Of a stretch of 64,000 nucleotides of DNA, positions 45,915-57,458 are shown in pieces. This DNA comes from Trichuris trichiura (lineage: Eukaryota > Nematoda > Enoplea > Trichinellida > Trichuridae), in NCBI GenBank assembly GCA_037903355.1, contig JBAJFE010000004.1:2728001-2792000 (forward strand). The letters are read 5' to 3'. The translations under genes were made by a program, and so were the position numbers. Each line of letters begins with the position of its first letter. Position 1 is the first letter of the stretch. Under the pieces are notes generated by a model. The model ran no database searches. It saw nothing but the letters and a program-made list of their open reading frames with translations, and was not told the origin of the DNA.

Positions 45915-48900
45915 TTATTCACGAATGTAATGTACAACTTTTGATCCGATGTAATCTATTGCATAAACGTTTTCGCTTTGAATGGCTATATCTGACCAAA
46001 GGAATTGTTGGCTCGCACTTAGTGTTTTCTCATAACGACCATCATTATGGTATACGTCCATGGAGCTGGTGCCACGTCTTGCCACGTATATGCGTCCCGT
46101 AGCGTCATTAGAAATACCTATTCCGTAGTCCGGAAATAATGCCTATTCCATATATTATCCTTACGACAGTGGTTTTGCGTTAAACCGTGAATCCCTGTTA
46201 GCTCCATGGACGTGCCTTTCGGCGACTCGTTGCCCATTGGTACGCATTTTAATCACCCTTTCACGCTTCGAATCAACAGCTACCACGTCACCGTTGGGCA
46301 TAATATCCAAATCGAATAGATTGCACCCTTCGCATATCATTTCTGTTAGCATGTGCATCGAATCTGTTTCTATCAAGCCTACCGTGCCATACGAGTAGGA
46401 AGCAACCGCAAGGACGTGATTCCGTAGGGAAAGACCGACCATTTTTCCGTATCTCCTTAAGTCCAGTTCTCTGACCTTACGCAAACCTTTTGCGCCGGTA
46501 CCATTGGCTTGATTGACGTGCAAAGTGACTCTGGAAGAACTTGGGTTCACTATGGAACTTCTGCCGTCCAATGCTATAAAGCCTATGCCCCTGTCTTCCT
46601 CTTGCGCTTCAGACTTCCATGTTGTTTCATAGTCGTAAGATTTCGGGGTTATTAAAACTTCGGTATCCTCGCTGTCAATAGGTTCAGAAGGCTCCGTATC
46701 GCTAATCAGTGGTTTGAATGGTCTAGGCGGTATTGTCGGGTTAGTTCTCAAAGGTGGCGAAGCTCGTTTCAGGAGTGCCGAAGTTCTCGACTCGAAGCCA
46801 GCTTTGTGCATCTGTTCGACCAGTAAACTTTTGGCGCCTAAAATTATTAGTTAGTTTTGCAATGTTAAATAACGCTTTTAGCAGACAGACTTTCACTAGT
46901 TTTACGCTAATGTATTGGATATGATTGAAAATTAATATTAACAGAAAAAAACTGGAAATATTAGAACACTATGAGACTACTTGAATTCTTTTGGTGAGTG
47001 TGCACTTGTTCTCTTGCAAACCTACTAATAAGCTTTCAGCAACTTCTTCCAGGAATTAGTGTTGATAAGCACATTCGAATGGCCAAACCTCATAATGAAA
47101 TTCACCCTCTGAGAGAGAAAGAGAGAGAGAGACCTTTGGCATGACCATTTCGTATTGGCATTCATTTGTTTACTACTATTAAAATATAGTAAGAGAACCT
47201 TAACAGAATATGTTCGTTAGGAAATGAATTGTGAATTTCATACCAGCGCTTGCAGAGATAAACAGTCTTTTTATCTATTTATGCACACTGTATGAAAAAC
47301 AGATAATTCAAAAAAACGGCAAATAAGGTCAAGGCTAACCTATAGTTTAAGTGATCAAACTTTTGACGAATATAGGTCGAATAAAGGCTTTTTCAGGTCC
47401 CTCATAAATGCTCTATACCGGCTCTATTCCTGACTTGAACTTTTTGCCATTAACGCGTATTGATAGTCCATATCGGCACGGGGGACAAATTAAGACGAAC
47501 TGAAATCCACGTGATAGGCAGTGCTTTAACCTATCGGTATAGACTTACTAGATTCCTTTAAATGGCAACTTTCTTTTTGCTTATCTTATGTTTCAATTTG
47601 TCCCAACTGGTTGCGCTACTTTGTACTTAGCCTGTATGAGAACAATATCCGCACTTCGCTTAAAAAAGGCGTAATCATATTTCCCGTAGAATCGAATTTT
47701 GAATTTTCGGAAAAAATCATCCAAAATACATCATCAGTGATGGTTGATGCTATTTCCAGAAATAGCTACCCGAAAAAAGGCATACGGGATTAAGCCTAAG
47801 CGAATAGCGGCTTATTAGGCATTGGCAAAGCATTAAAGAAATGCAGACTGCCCAATGATGTATATGCCACTCCTACTGCCCTATTTGTCTGTTCGTACAT
47901 GGTGAATGCCAGTTTGGGAATGAGATGCGTCGTGTACACGGAGCGGAGCGGTGTTGCTCGAAGGTCAATTTGAAAAATGCATCCGAATAGAAACAATTGG
48001 AGCTTAAAATGCCGCCAGTTGCGCTCTTTCGGGAATTTCGTTAGTTTCTTTTCAATTTTTATTTTCACCTTCAGCAGCGAATTCGGAAAGCAAACGACCG
48101 AGGACCTAATTGTGCCTAAAATTTTCTCCGTTTCGCTTAGTCACAAAGGCGCGCGGCAACGTTGCAGAGTACGTCTAATCAAAAACTGGTTCAGCCATAA
48201 CGTTCTGCCTGCGGTTTAGCTGCGGCAAGACTTTTACCAACTTCTTTTGTTCGTCCTTTCCTTTTAAAGAAAATAAGTGCTTCACAATTTTTAAGAGCAT
48301 CCATTCATATTTTTCAATAGTACCCTTTCCTCAGCTTCCTCATTCTTTTATCAGTAAATACCACCACAGCGAGTAATAAAATGTTTTATGCGACTTTACT
48401 CTATTAATATACTTTCACTTATCTAAAATTTCTGAATGACTAACTTACGATCGATGAGACATCCGTTTTGTCATATTTCAGTTCTGGATTGTTGTCCTTT
48501 TGCAAAACAGCGAGCTTAGGAATTGCATATGCATAATTATCCATAGGAATTAGTTGCCTATTTTAGGAATGGATTATTCGTTACGTCGCTGCAAGGCACA
48601 AGGCAAGAAATCATTCGCCTAATATTGCCTATGTGACAAATGACATTTAATTGCTCACGTCGGCAGGATTGTCTTGAAGTCGCAATGCGTTAAAACTACT
48701 GACAGTTTCGCTTAGCTTTTTTCTGCACACCAATTTCCTGTTATGAACGCGTAAAAAGTTGCTCACGAAATTGCACTTGACGACTTTCAAGATCAATAGA
48801 CTTGATAATAAGGGAGTGCTCCAATGGTTAACAATAAGAACGCAGATGGAATGCGGTAGGATAACAATGCGTGCAAGATAATTATCTGATAATCTATGTA

Positions 48901-49414
48901 ATAAAGCAGGTAAGTTTTGTACCCTTGAAATGTCTTGGCATCTCGCGATTGCTCAATTACAGCGAAAATAATTCGCGAGTCACTCACTTGCTCTTATCCG
49001 TGCATTTGTTGCTCATATACGCCCTCACAAATGCCAGTGGCAGAAATTTGCATAAGAACACGTATTTTAAAACAAATTCTGCATCTTTTATTGATGCAAT
49101 AAATATTATTATGCGCATAGCGTATGCCAGCATTCGCATGCACGAAGACGATAAGAATGTTATGGTATAAAAGATTTTTGAAGCATTCCTTAGACAGCTT
49201 GGAGACTACGGTTAGAGAAAAGAAAGAAATTAAGTTTCATACTTGTGATTGTTTCCTCACTGGTGGGATGATCAGTCGATATCAGCTGATCCGGTGTTTC
49301 AGGCTTTTTTTCTGGGCGCGGTATCAAGGCAAAGAAAAGACCAACACCGAGCAGAAGAAGGATGCCGAATGTTGCGGTGGATATAAGGGCTACGGCAGCC
49401 GTCTTCATGTGCAT
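45915..49414 (-). CDS. Probable type II membrane protein with beta-propeller-like ectodomain
   Basis: Three exons close in phase to 341 residues: 49414-49243, 46837-46212 and 46142-45915. The first encodes a short N-terminus, a strong membrane anchor (ALISTATFGILLLLGVGLFFALI) and a proline/acid-rich stalk (RPEKKPETPDQLISTD). The second continues the stalk (EPSEPIDSEDTEVLI) and then gives repeated strand patterns such as RNHVLAVASYSYGTVGLI and NGDVVAVDSKRERVIKMRTN. The third has YGIGISNDATGRIYVARRG and VYAIDYIGSKVVHYI. These read like NHL or six-bladed propeller blades, but I recognise no family. The second splice donor (CAC/GTCCAT) is weak. The first intron is 2.4 kb and contains an unexplained minus ORF at 47796-48068. 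Confidence 0.5.
47111..47132. repeat. GA-rich microsatellite
   Basis: A run of GA dinucleotides with one AA interruption, within the long intron of the propeller-like gene. Confidence 0.8.
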
Positions 49415-52400
49415 AACCCTATTCAGGATGGCATTGATATTGTATAAGAAAGCGCCAAAAGCGCTGAGTACACAATAGCGCTGTCCACTTGGCCAAAGGT
49501 GTCTGACAGGGCACCACTTGGCGCGATAGGCTGCCAATCGGACAAAGGTCAAGGACAGTTGTTTGAAGTCGAGAACGTTGCGCGATCGCCCTTTTGAAAT
49601 GAAGGTGACACTTGTCGCCGATTTGAGCGCTGTTACTTGTGACCAACTTTGTGTACTGCTTGACTGATGTGATGCGATGTGTCCAGTAAAGCGAACGGTG
49701 ACGTTGTCAAGTCGCTACGCGCTTTAAGGGGCGCCCCCTTCGGCTGCGACAGATTCAGGCCGTATTCCTGACCGAACAGGTGAACGCTCATTAACAGTTT
49801 TGAACATAATCCACCTTTGGCTATTCTTTTTTGCTGGGATGATGGGGAGCGATGTGAAATACTTGCGTGGGAAAAATATCCTGTCCAGATGAATAGGATA
49901 CCATTTTTTAAAGGCGTTTTAAATTTTCATAAGGAGTCCGTGATCCTATAGATAGCTACGTTGGTCTGTTTTGCTCTAACATTGTTTTTCGTGGCGACTT
50001 TCTAATTTTGGTGTAACTGTCGCATCGACAAGTTCCCTTGTCAGCTGAGCATGTAGAACACGTCAAGTTGAGATTTCCCAAAAGTGAATGCCCTTAGAAG
50101 GTATTTCTGTTGTTATCGATCTTCGTGCAGTAATTCTCTGGCGTCGGTGGCGTCCCATAAGAGGAAGAGATCAAAAGTGGACGCACAATTTTAGGACAGG
50201 TTTTTTTATTATTTTCAGAATTGCTCTGCTATTCATTTGGAAGGTCACTTTTCAAAAGGGCTACAAGGGAATAGTCGAAAAATTATTTTGACCTCAGCAT
50301 ATAGTTAGCCCCCTGCGCAATGTAGCTTTGAAGAAATTGCGGTCACATGACCTGGTTGTTCTTTTCTTATTTGCTGCAGCGGCCTTGCAGTTTTCCTTTG
50401 GCCGCCTGTGGTCTAATTACCTATTGGTCAACGGCAGTAAAGACTGCATACCGATCAAATGATGTTTGAATTTCAGTTTATTGGACTGGAACAGAAATGT
50501 AGTTTTCTAATTTGCCTCAGTAATGGTTCCAAGGACTTCTCGACGCTTCAGCTGATAATAAATACTGAGGTTGATCACTATTCTTTTTACCGAAGTGTGA
50601 AGTGTACTCAATTACTTTACAGGTAGCTCAGCCTATCTCTATCATTATCAGATAGGTGGAAAAAGTTGTTTGAATTTTTTTCCAAAGTTTGAGGCTTCGT
50701 AATTGCCATTTTAAGCTGCTAAAAAGGTTCTGGTTGCCAGGTTGGCTTAACGCGCTCTGGCTGACGCGGATAGTCTGCAACTTTTGCCACAGAATACTGA
50801 GCTACTGAGAGATCTTTGCATCCAGAGCATTATCTTTAGTTTACATTGCCTATGCACGTATTAGCTGCAATTAATTAGTTGGCATAAACAGTACGCTTTT
50901 AAGTATACTCATTTGGCCGTCTACTCCCTCGTTCAGATAATGCTTCACTGTAGCCAGGAAGTCTGGTCGTTGGAAGTAGTTGAATAGTATTGCTACTGAA
51001 GTTACGCGCCATTTTTATTCTTTTTAATTCTTTTTCCTTTTGTAGCAGCTCAGACCTTGTCAGCGAGGATGCAGGTTTATCGAATGCCAAAATGTGTTTC
51101 GTGATCTTTGATAGAAACTTAGGCAAAGTTCGACTTGACGTGAATAAAGTCGCTGTGTCAGTTTTTTTTGTTGCAATGGAATGCTTAGTAACGGAGGACA
51201 GGTTTACTCTGCCTAGCTGATGTTGAACAACATTTTTCTGAGAGAAAATGAATTCAAGATTTTACTGTTATTGTCAGCACTGCGAGTAGCTTTTTCTTGT
51301 CATTCAAAAATGTTTCAGGCAACGCATACCATTAGTACGTCAGTTATAGTCATTAGCCTTTTAACTAATATTTAGTAGAACTAACGAAGACCGTTAAACC
51401 TTAGTCTGCTTCACCTATTAATAGAAGTATTCCACTTACTTTGAAGCTGATATTTGTCATAGCAGACGCATGTGATGTTTGCAATGATAGGAAAGTCAAT
51501 GAATACAGTTGCAGAAAAAATTTTCACTTTCATATGCTCAACAGGTGACAGTTAAGGCGTCAATTATTTTCAAAATAAGATTGTATGACTCCAAGCTAAC
51601 TAGAAAGTAATACATACTTTAGGAATAGCTTCGAAAGACGGGGTGTCTTTCTATGGACTCCCTTAATCCCTTACAATTTACGAATAGCTGCAGTAATGGC
51701 AATAGAAAATTTGCCCAAACAATGTGTAGGGTCGCTTCCCTTGTGAAATTAATACTTTGGGAGCTCCTAAAGGTCTGTTACTTTGTAAATGGACCAAAGG
51801 AAGATCGTTGAGTGCGTAATCCTACGACAGGTTTTTCTGCCCTCTGACTTAGCGAATTAATAGTCGTACCATTTCTTCCTTGCATTTTGTTACTCTTCCT
51901 CGATTGGAAAACAGGAGAAAGCTTGATAATGTCTGTGTGCTGGCGTGGCTTTAAAATGTTTGTTCACAGCCGTAGAAGAGCTTGTTAGGATAGGCAAACG
52001 ATTGACGAAATTGTCTTGCATTCGTACATTTCAGAGAAGATACGTCGGTCGCAGTCCAGTTAGCTTGGAATTATTAAGCAGATGTCTTAGCGACTACAGA
52101 AAAGCTTGGTTCTTAGCTTCTGCAGAAACTAATAGAAGTTCTTGAATGGTTGCGGCATTCTTGGAAGTGAATGCTATTCAATGTTCAAATAGCGGAATGG
52201 AATGATAATGATATGAACTGCTTTCCATTTTGAAGTTGCCTGCGGGGAAATGAACTTTTTTGTGTCACATTCCACTTGACGCAGAACGGGCGAAGCTGAT
52301 TGGGCATTTTTCCTGTAGCCACTTGTTGCTGCTTCAATGGTTGGACATTACGTTGTGCAGATTGCATTTCCTATTTTCTGAACACTTTAAAGTCTGCGGG

Positions 52401-52676
52401 AGTTCTTCTAGACAGCCAGAGGCAAACTAGGAAATGCCTTAGATGAATTTAGTGCCGTCAAAAGCAACGCAAGGAACAAAGTTGCTGACGCAATAGTACA
52501 AATGCCAAAAACGACTGAATTTAATTTACGTGGCATGTCATTGTCTGTGAAATGATTATTTGTTCAGGAATGCGAAGGGTAGCAAATATTTAGCTTTCGC
52601 GTGAAGTTCTACAGTTGCTAAGAAATATTAATATAAATAATGAAGTGTCTACCGCTTCTCAACGTGTCGGAAGGCA
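49415..52676. other. Intergenic, nothing recognised
   Basis: 3.2 kb with scattered short ORFs (for example minus 50899-51126 and plus 51945-52145) that lack family features or splice support. No clear repeat. Confidence 0.45.
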
Positions 52677-55600
52677 ATGAAAGAGGCTTTAGTGTTCGTT
52701 GCTATTGCGAGCTTCATTCCATTTTTGCAGGTGCCAGTTTATTTTTTCATCGTTGCTAAACATAGTTAACGATACAGTGCATTTATTATTACCTGTGCTG
52801 ACGTATTCTCAGGTTGAATTCATGTACTGCAACAACATTGTGTTTATAACGAACAAAAATTTGTTCCTTAGCGTTTCACTTTAAGTTACTTTTCTGCAAC
52901 GGAAGCGCGCGAGTTATTGCTCGAACTGAAGTATCAGCTTCACAGCAGCGGCCCCATAAATTTGTTATCCTTTGCTGCACGCGAGAAACAATCATTAAAA
53001 CGGTTATAGAGCGATTTTTACTCCATATATAGAAGTTGATAAAAGGAGGAAAGCTCTTCCCTCCATTCGTTGCTATGAGCTGACTGTCCACGGCGTAACA
53101 ATGTAAACAGCGGAAAATGTCTCTGAAGAAAGCATTTACTGGCTGATTGCTTGTATAGCAGTTTACCTGAACATAGTTACATTGTAAGCAACAATTTCCC
53201 TTCAACCCGGAAGCTTTGGTCTAAATGTAGGTTTTGCCCTCTGCGAAATGCAGGTTCCATTCTGTTCAGCTTGCGTCCATTCTGTTCTGCCTGTACTGGC
53301 AAGCATACCGGTTACGCTTTTCCGCCCTTGCCTAAGCCAAAGTCAAAATACAAGCCCTACTTTGGGGCTTAGAAATAAGGAGGAGTAGAACAGGATGGAA
53401 AGCTGAGTTACAGTATGACAGGGGCGCATAACTGAAAAGACCCGAAATATTGGTTACTGTCGCATTAGCATAAAGTAAAAGTAGTTTTGCCTAGCAAAGC
53501 ATTATGCTTATGCAACTGAGTAAAACAAATGGCAATGTATGCTCCTTTGCGGTGGTTCATGTTCTCTAATTTTAGGCAGCGAATAGGACAGAGTTGGAAT
53601 GGAGCGAAAAAGAAAAGGAAGCCTTCATTGAAAGGGCAAAGTTCTTTACGGAGTCAGCATTATCTCTTGGAAAAGAGGACCGGATTTTTAACGAAGAAAT
53701 TGTCTTTGCAATTAAATGCCCCAAAAAGTCTAGTCTACCATACGGTGTTGCAAAAGTGAAAGCACTTGTAAAAAAAATTACAGGATGCTTTGGGGTAAGC
53801 TGTTCGTAACCGTAACTGTTTCCGCATTTACCAAACTGGCAGTGATTTCATCCAAAGTGTGTTAGGCTTCTGATCCCGTTGCAATGGCAGTCCTTTGCGA
53901 GGCTGAAGGTATTTTTGCCGCAGGACGAAAACCGTTGCTAGAAATAGATTTTTTGACATTATAAGATTTTGTCCCATAAAGAAAAGCTAAATTTTAAATC
54001 AAGACGAAATGTGATCAAGAAGACGTTCCATTGCACTGTCTGTAACTTTTTCTAATTAATGCTTCTGCTTCTGTAAAAGTTATAGAGATCGTTACCAGAG
54101 TGGTCGAAGGCATTAATAACTGATGCGGTTCAGACTTTCGAAGGAAAAATTGCTGAGTCTCTGAACTTGATTGCTTTCTCTTGTTCCTCTCGGTTGATGT
54201 ACGCTACCTAAGCCTAAACTTAATGTATATACACGTCATTGTTTTCCATTTTTGGTTTAGGCTTCGCTGGCATTCACTAGCTGTGAGGAACCGTAGAAAG
54301 GCGTCAAGTGTAATGATTCAGCGTTTTTGTCTTTTGGGATTCTGTAGTAAACTCACTGATAGGAAGTACCCTACGACCTTGATTATCAAAAGTAAACGGT
54401 AACAAGGCTAATGCGGGTAATCGGATCTTTCTTTTGTTTCTCCTTTATACTTAATTTATTGTACACAAATCTGCTTTCAAAATAAAATCTATGTACAATT
54501 CCATTTCGTAGCTGCCAATCGCTTCTTAGCAGTTTGCTCAAAAAGAACTTCGCAAGCGCAATGGTCTTTTTGAACAGCGCTTTTTTCCTTTTTAAACCAT
54601 CCTACAGCAACTTGCACGCGTTGAAAAGATTTGTCGTATCAAAGGCAGTCATGTTATTCAAGCCTGTTTTCTTGATCAATTTTTTTGTCTGATCAAAGAC
54701 CGTATAACATATAAGTTGCTTCAAGAAAGTGACGTCAAAGAAATAAAAATAGAATCGAAAGCTTTTGGACTCATCAGTTCCCATCTTGAGCCCAATAAAT
54801 TGAAAGGATTCAAAAGGACCTTAAAGTTTGTTTTAGTCGCCTGAAGAACATAATGGATGCAGGATCTGGTCTGTAGCTTAATGTTATTTCGGAAGTTACG
54901 CTCAGCGATTCCACCTCCATTTGATCTTAAGTTTTAAACCTATTTATGAACCAATAAATAGTAGCAGAGTAGTGATCATGCAAAGTGAAGTCCTTCTCAA
55001 CATGCTCTGATTTTTGCTGTTATTATTATATGAGTTTAACACGTGCCCCAGCATATGCTGTTATGTGCTTACAGTTGGGCTGTCTTATCTTCTTTGCATA
55101 TTTTCTTTTTTTCTAGACTTCCCTGAAACTTCCCTGCGGTGAACGTACGAAGACATTTCCGATGGCATGTATTTATCAAGCAAAAATCGAGAATACAACG
55201 TCCATAAGATTTTTTGGCGGAGTATGCTTCGTTTTGAAGAATGGAGCAGATGAGGTAACATCAGCGTTTCATAGTTCAAATAGCTGATAATTTCTCAGAA
55301 GCATTTTGCCACTAGAGTTTAGCCTGACGCTTTAGCACTCTCCTTACTTAGACCTACGCTGGCTTGAAAAACGTTGCTTTTAACAACGGGCCCACACGGG
55401 TTTCATTCCTTGTAGTTTCTTATGGCGTCGGCATATGTATTCGTATACTGGCTTGCATATTCTTATGAATTATAAGTTTTTACTCTCAGTGAAAGCGTGT
55501 AAAAATAGTAGTAAGGCGCGAAGTTTGGCAGTCCACGTGTATAGCGTGAAGATCAGATGCGCTGTGAACAAAAAATAGCTAAGACTTTTCGCTTGCTTTT

Positions 55601-57458
55601 TATTCTGATATTAACTGACGTCTATGCATATAGAAAGGTGGTTATTAGTGGGAAGAAGTTGGGGAACGATGAGGCAATCGAATGTCTGTTTCAGATTAAA
55701 GAAGTAGTTGACGCAGATAAGGTGTGCAAAAAGTCTCATAATTCGGTGTACGAAGTAAGTTAAATTATCTGATGAAATCAAAAAGTTTTCATGTCTTCGT
55801 TGCAATGTACAAAGGTCCCGCGGGTTCCGTTTCCGACTTATCTAAAAAACCGCCAAGAAAAGGTGCTGTTTTATGCTGCTCCTCGCTCAGCCAGTGACGG
55901 TAATAGTAGAATCACTGCTTTATCGTTAATTGAACTTTGCATTTGTCATTCCACTTCATTTCAGTTGAGAAAGCGGAAAAAATTTTTGCTTTATCTGTAA
56001 ACGAATGGCCAGTAAATCCTGTTGAAAGAACTGGGTTTTCCGGCCTTGGATGGTTTCCGCATTTTGGACCTAACCATCTGGTCTATGTTATTGCAACGAG
56101 GTAAGGTATTTTGCAAAGCATTTTAAGGAATAAAAAAGTGATGGATTGTCCGTGCTTTAAAATGACTGTCAGTGATACCTAATTTTCGTAACGTTTTGAA
56201 AACTGTTATCTAAAAGCGTAACTACGGAAACCTTGTCTTTCTGTTAGACGCGCAGCGGTGATTATTCTTACTGAAATAGAAGAGGGTTTCACCTTTTAAA
56301 AAAAAAGGTTCTGTGGATATTTCGATTCCAGCAGTTGGATCATTTAATGTGATTGCCAAATGATGCTTTGGATTAATCACTAAATACGTGTCTGCGTAAT
56401 TTAACTATCATTTTAATACATTTACTTTTAGTGTCCGAAACGTGGTTTCCGTTATTCTCATACATTTTCAATGATTAGAATAATCGTTAATGCATGGCTA
56501 CTTGCACTTACGGGTTTTAATATTTAATCACTTCATAATGGCGTTAGCAAGTTGCGGATGGGTATACGTGATATAAGATATCATTGCGTGTTATGTTAAA
56601 GCAGATTTCACGTATTAATTGGAAACGTTTACGTGGAGCAAAATCAGAGCCTTATATTTGGGCCACTGCTGCCGCCACAATATAATGTACGAGGGGGTAG
56701 GTGAATAGGACGATAACAAACTTTATTCTAAACTTATTATGTCATGCGAAAACCTTGAAACTACGTAGTCCCATTTTAAGCCACTATGCATACATTTTCT
56801 ATGCATTTCATGCACGGTAACTTGGAGACATGACAATTACTGAAGAAACCGTTGCATGTGATCGTTTACAAATGAATCGCTTTGAACGTTTTTCAGTAAT
56901 AGTACTATAAACACTTGTTCTCAGAGGAAAGGGATCAAAAATTGAAGCTCTGCATGAACATGCTCATGGCAGATGGCATCTTCCATACGTAAATGTTTTT
57001 TTCATCTGGCTATTGAATGTTTTAGCTTATTATCCATTTAGTTTCGTGCTCTAACTACTGATGTCACTAAGGAAACTGCTAAAGCTGCCATTGGAATGCT
57101 GTGGAAGCACCTCCGCTCTTGTACTAGTACGGAATATGCTGAAATAACAAAATCAATGGAAACTGTAAGTTCCAAGAGAGTAATAGTTCCTGCGGTTCCA
57201 CATGGGACATTTTAGCTGCAAAAAGGTTATCTTTCAATACCCTCTAACACAGACAATGCTTGGTGCTTCGGAAGGATCGTCCATGTTCATGATGATCAGG
57301 GATTATGTTTTCAATCTGCTGGTACTGATAACAGTACAAGCGTGCCGCCAAAAGACGGTGATCTGAAATGGTTCCCTGTGAATGCGAGTTCTCCTCTTTT
57401 GACTAAGTACGGTGCAATGAGAGATGGTCGCGGCAATTTGTTATTTGCTCTTCAGTAA
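52677..57458 (+). CDS. Secreted protein with degenerate NUDT9-like Nudix domain
   Basis: Eight exons close in phase to 362 residues: 52677-52730, 53576-53794, 55117-55254, 55638-55754, 55970-56100, 56925-56988, 57042-57164 and 57216-57458. Exon 1 is a signal peptide (MKEALVFVAIASFIPFLQ). Residues 19 to about 140 form a cysteine-containing domain not recognised elsewhere (EIVFAIKCPKK, LPCGERTK, FFGGVCFVL). From about 180 on it follows the ADP-ribose hydrolase NUDT9: NPVERTGFSGLGWFPHFGPN, HGRWHLPY, KGYLSIPSNTDNAW and GDLKWFPVN. At the Nudix box the catalytic REFGEE is replaced by AAIGML, so hydrolysis is unlikely; binding of ADP-ribose or a related ligand is possible. Some acceptors (55637, 55969) were chosen among nearby AGs. 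A paralogue of the N-terminal domain lies at 62044. Confidence 0.65.
53253..53447. repeat. Dispersed repeat copy with TIR-like right end
   Basis: It opens GAAATGCAGGTTCCATTCTG (as at 25838). It contains CCCTTGCCTAAGCC and an inverted GAACAGGATGG. It ends GGGGCGCATAACTGAAAAG, matching the terminal repeat of the element at 3047-3262. It lies in intron 1 of the NUDT9-like gene. Confidence 0.6.
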
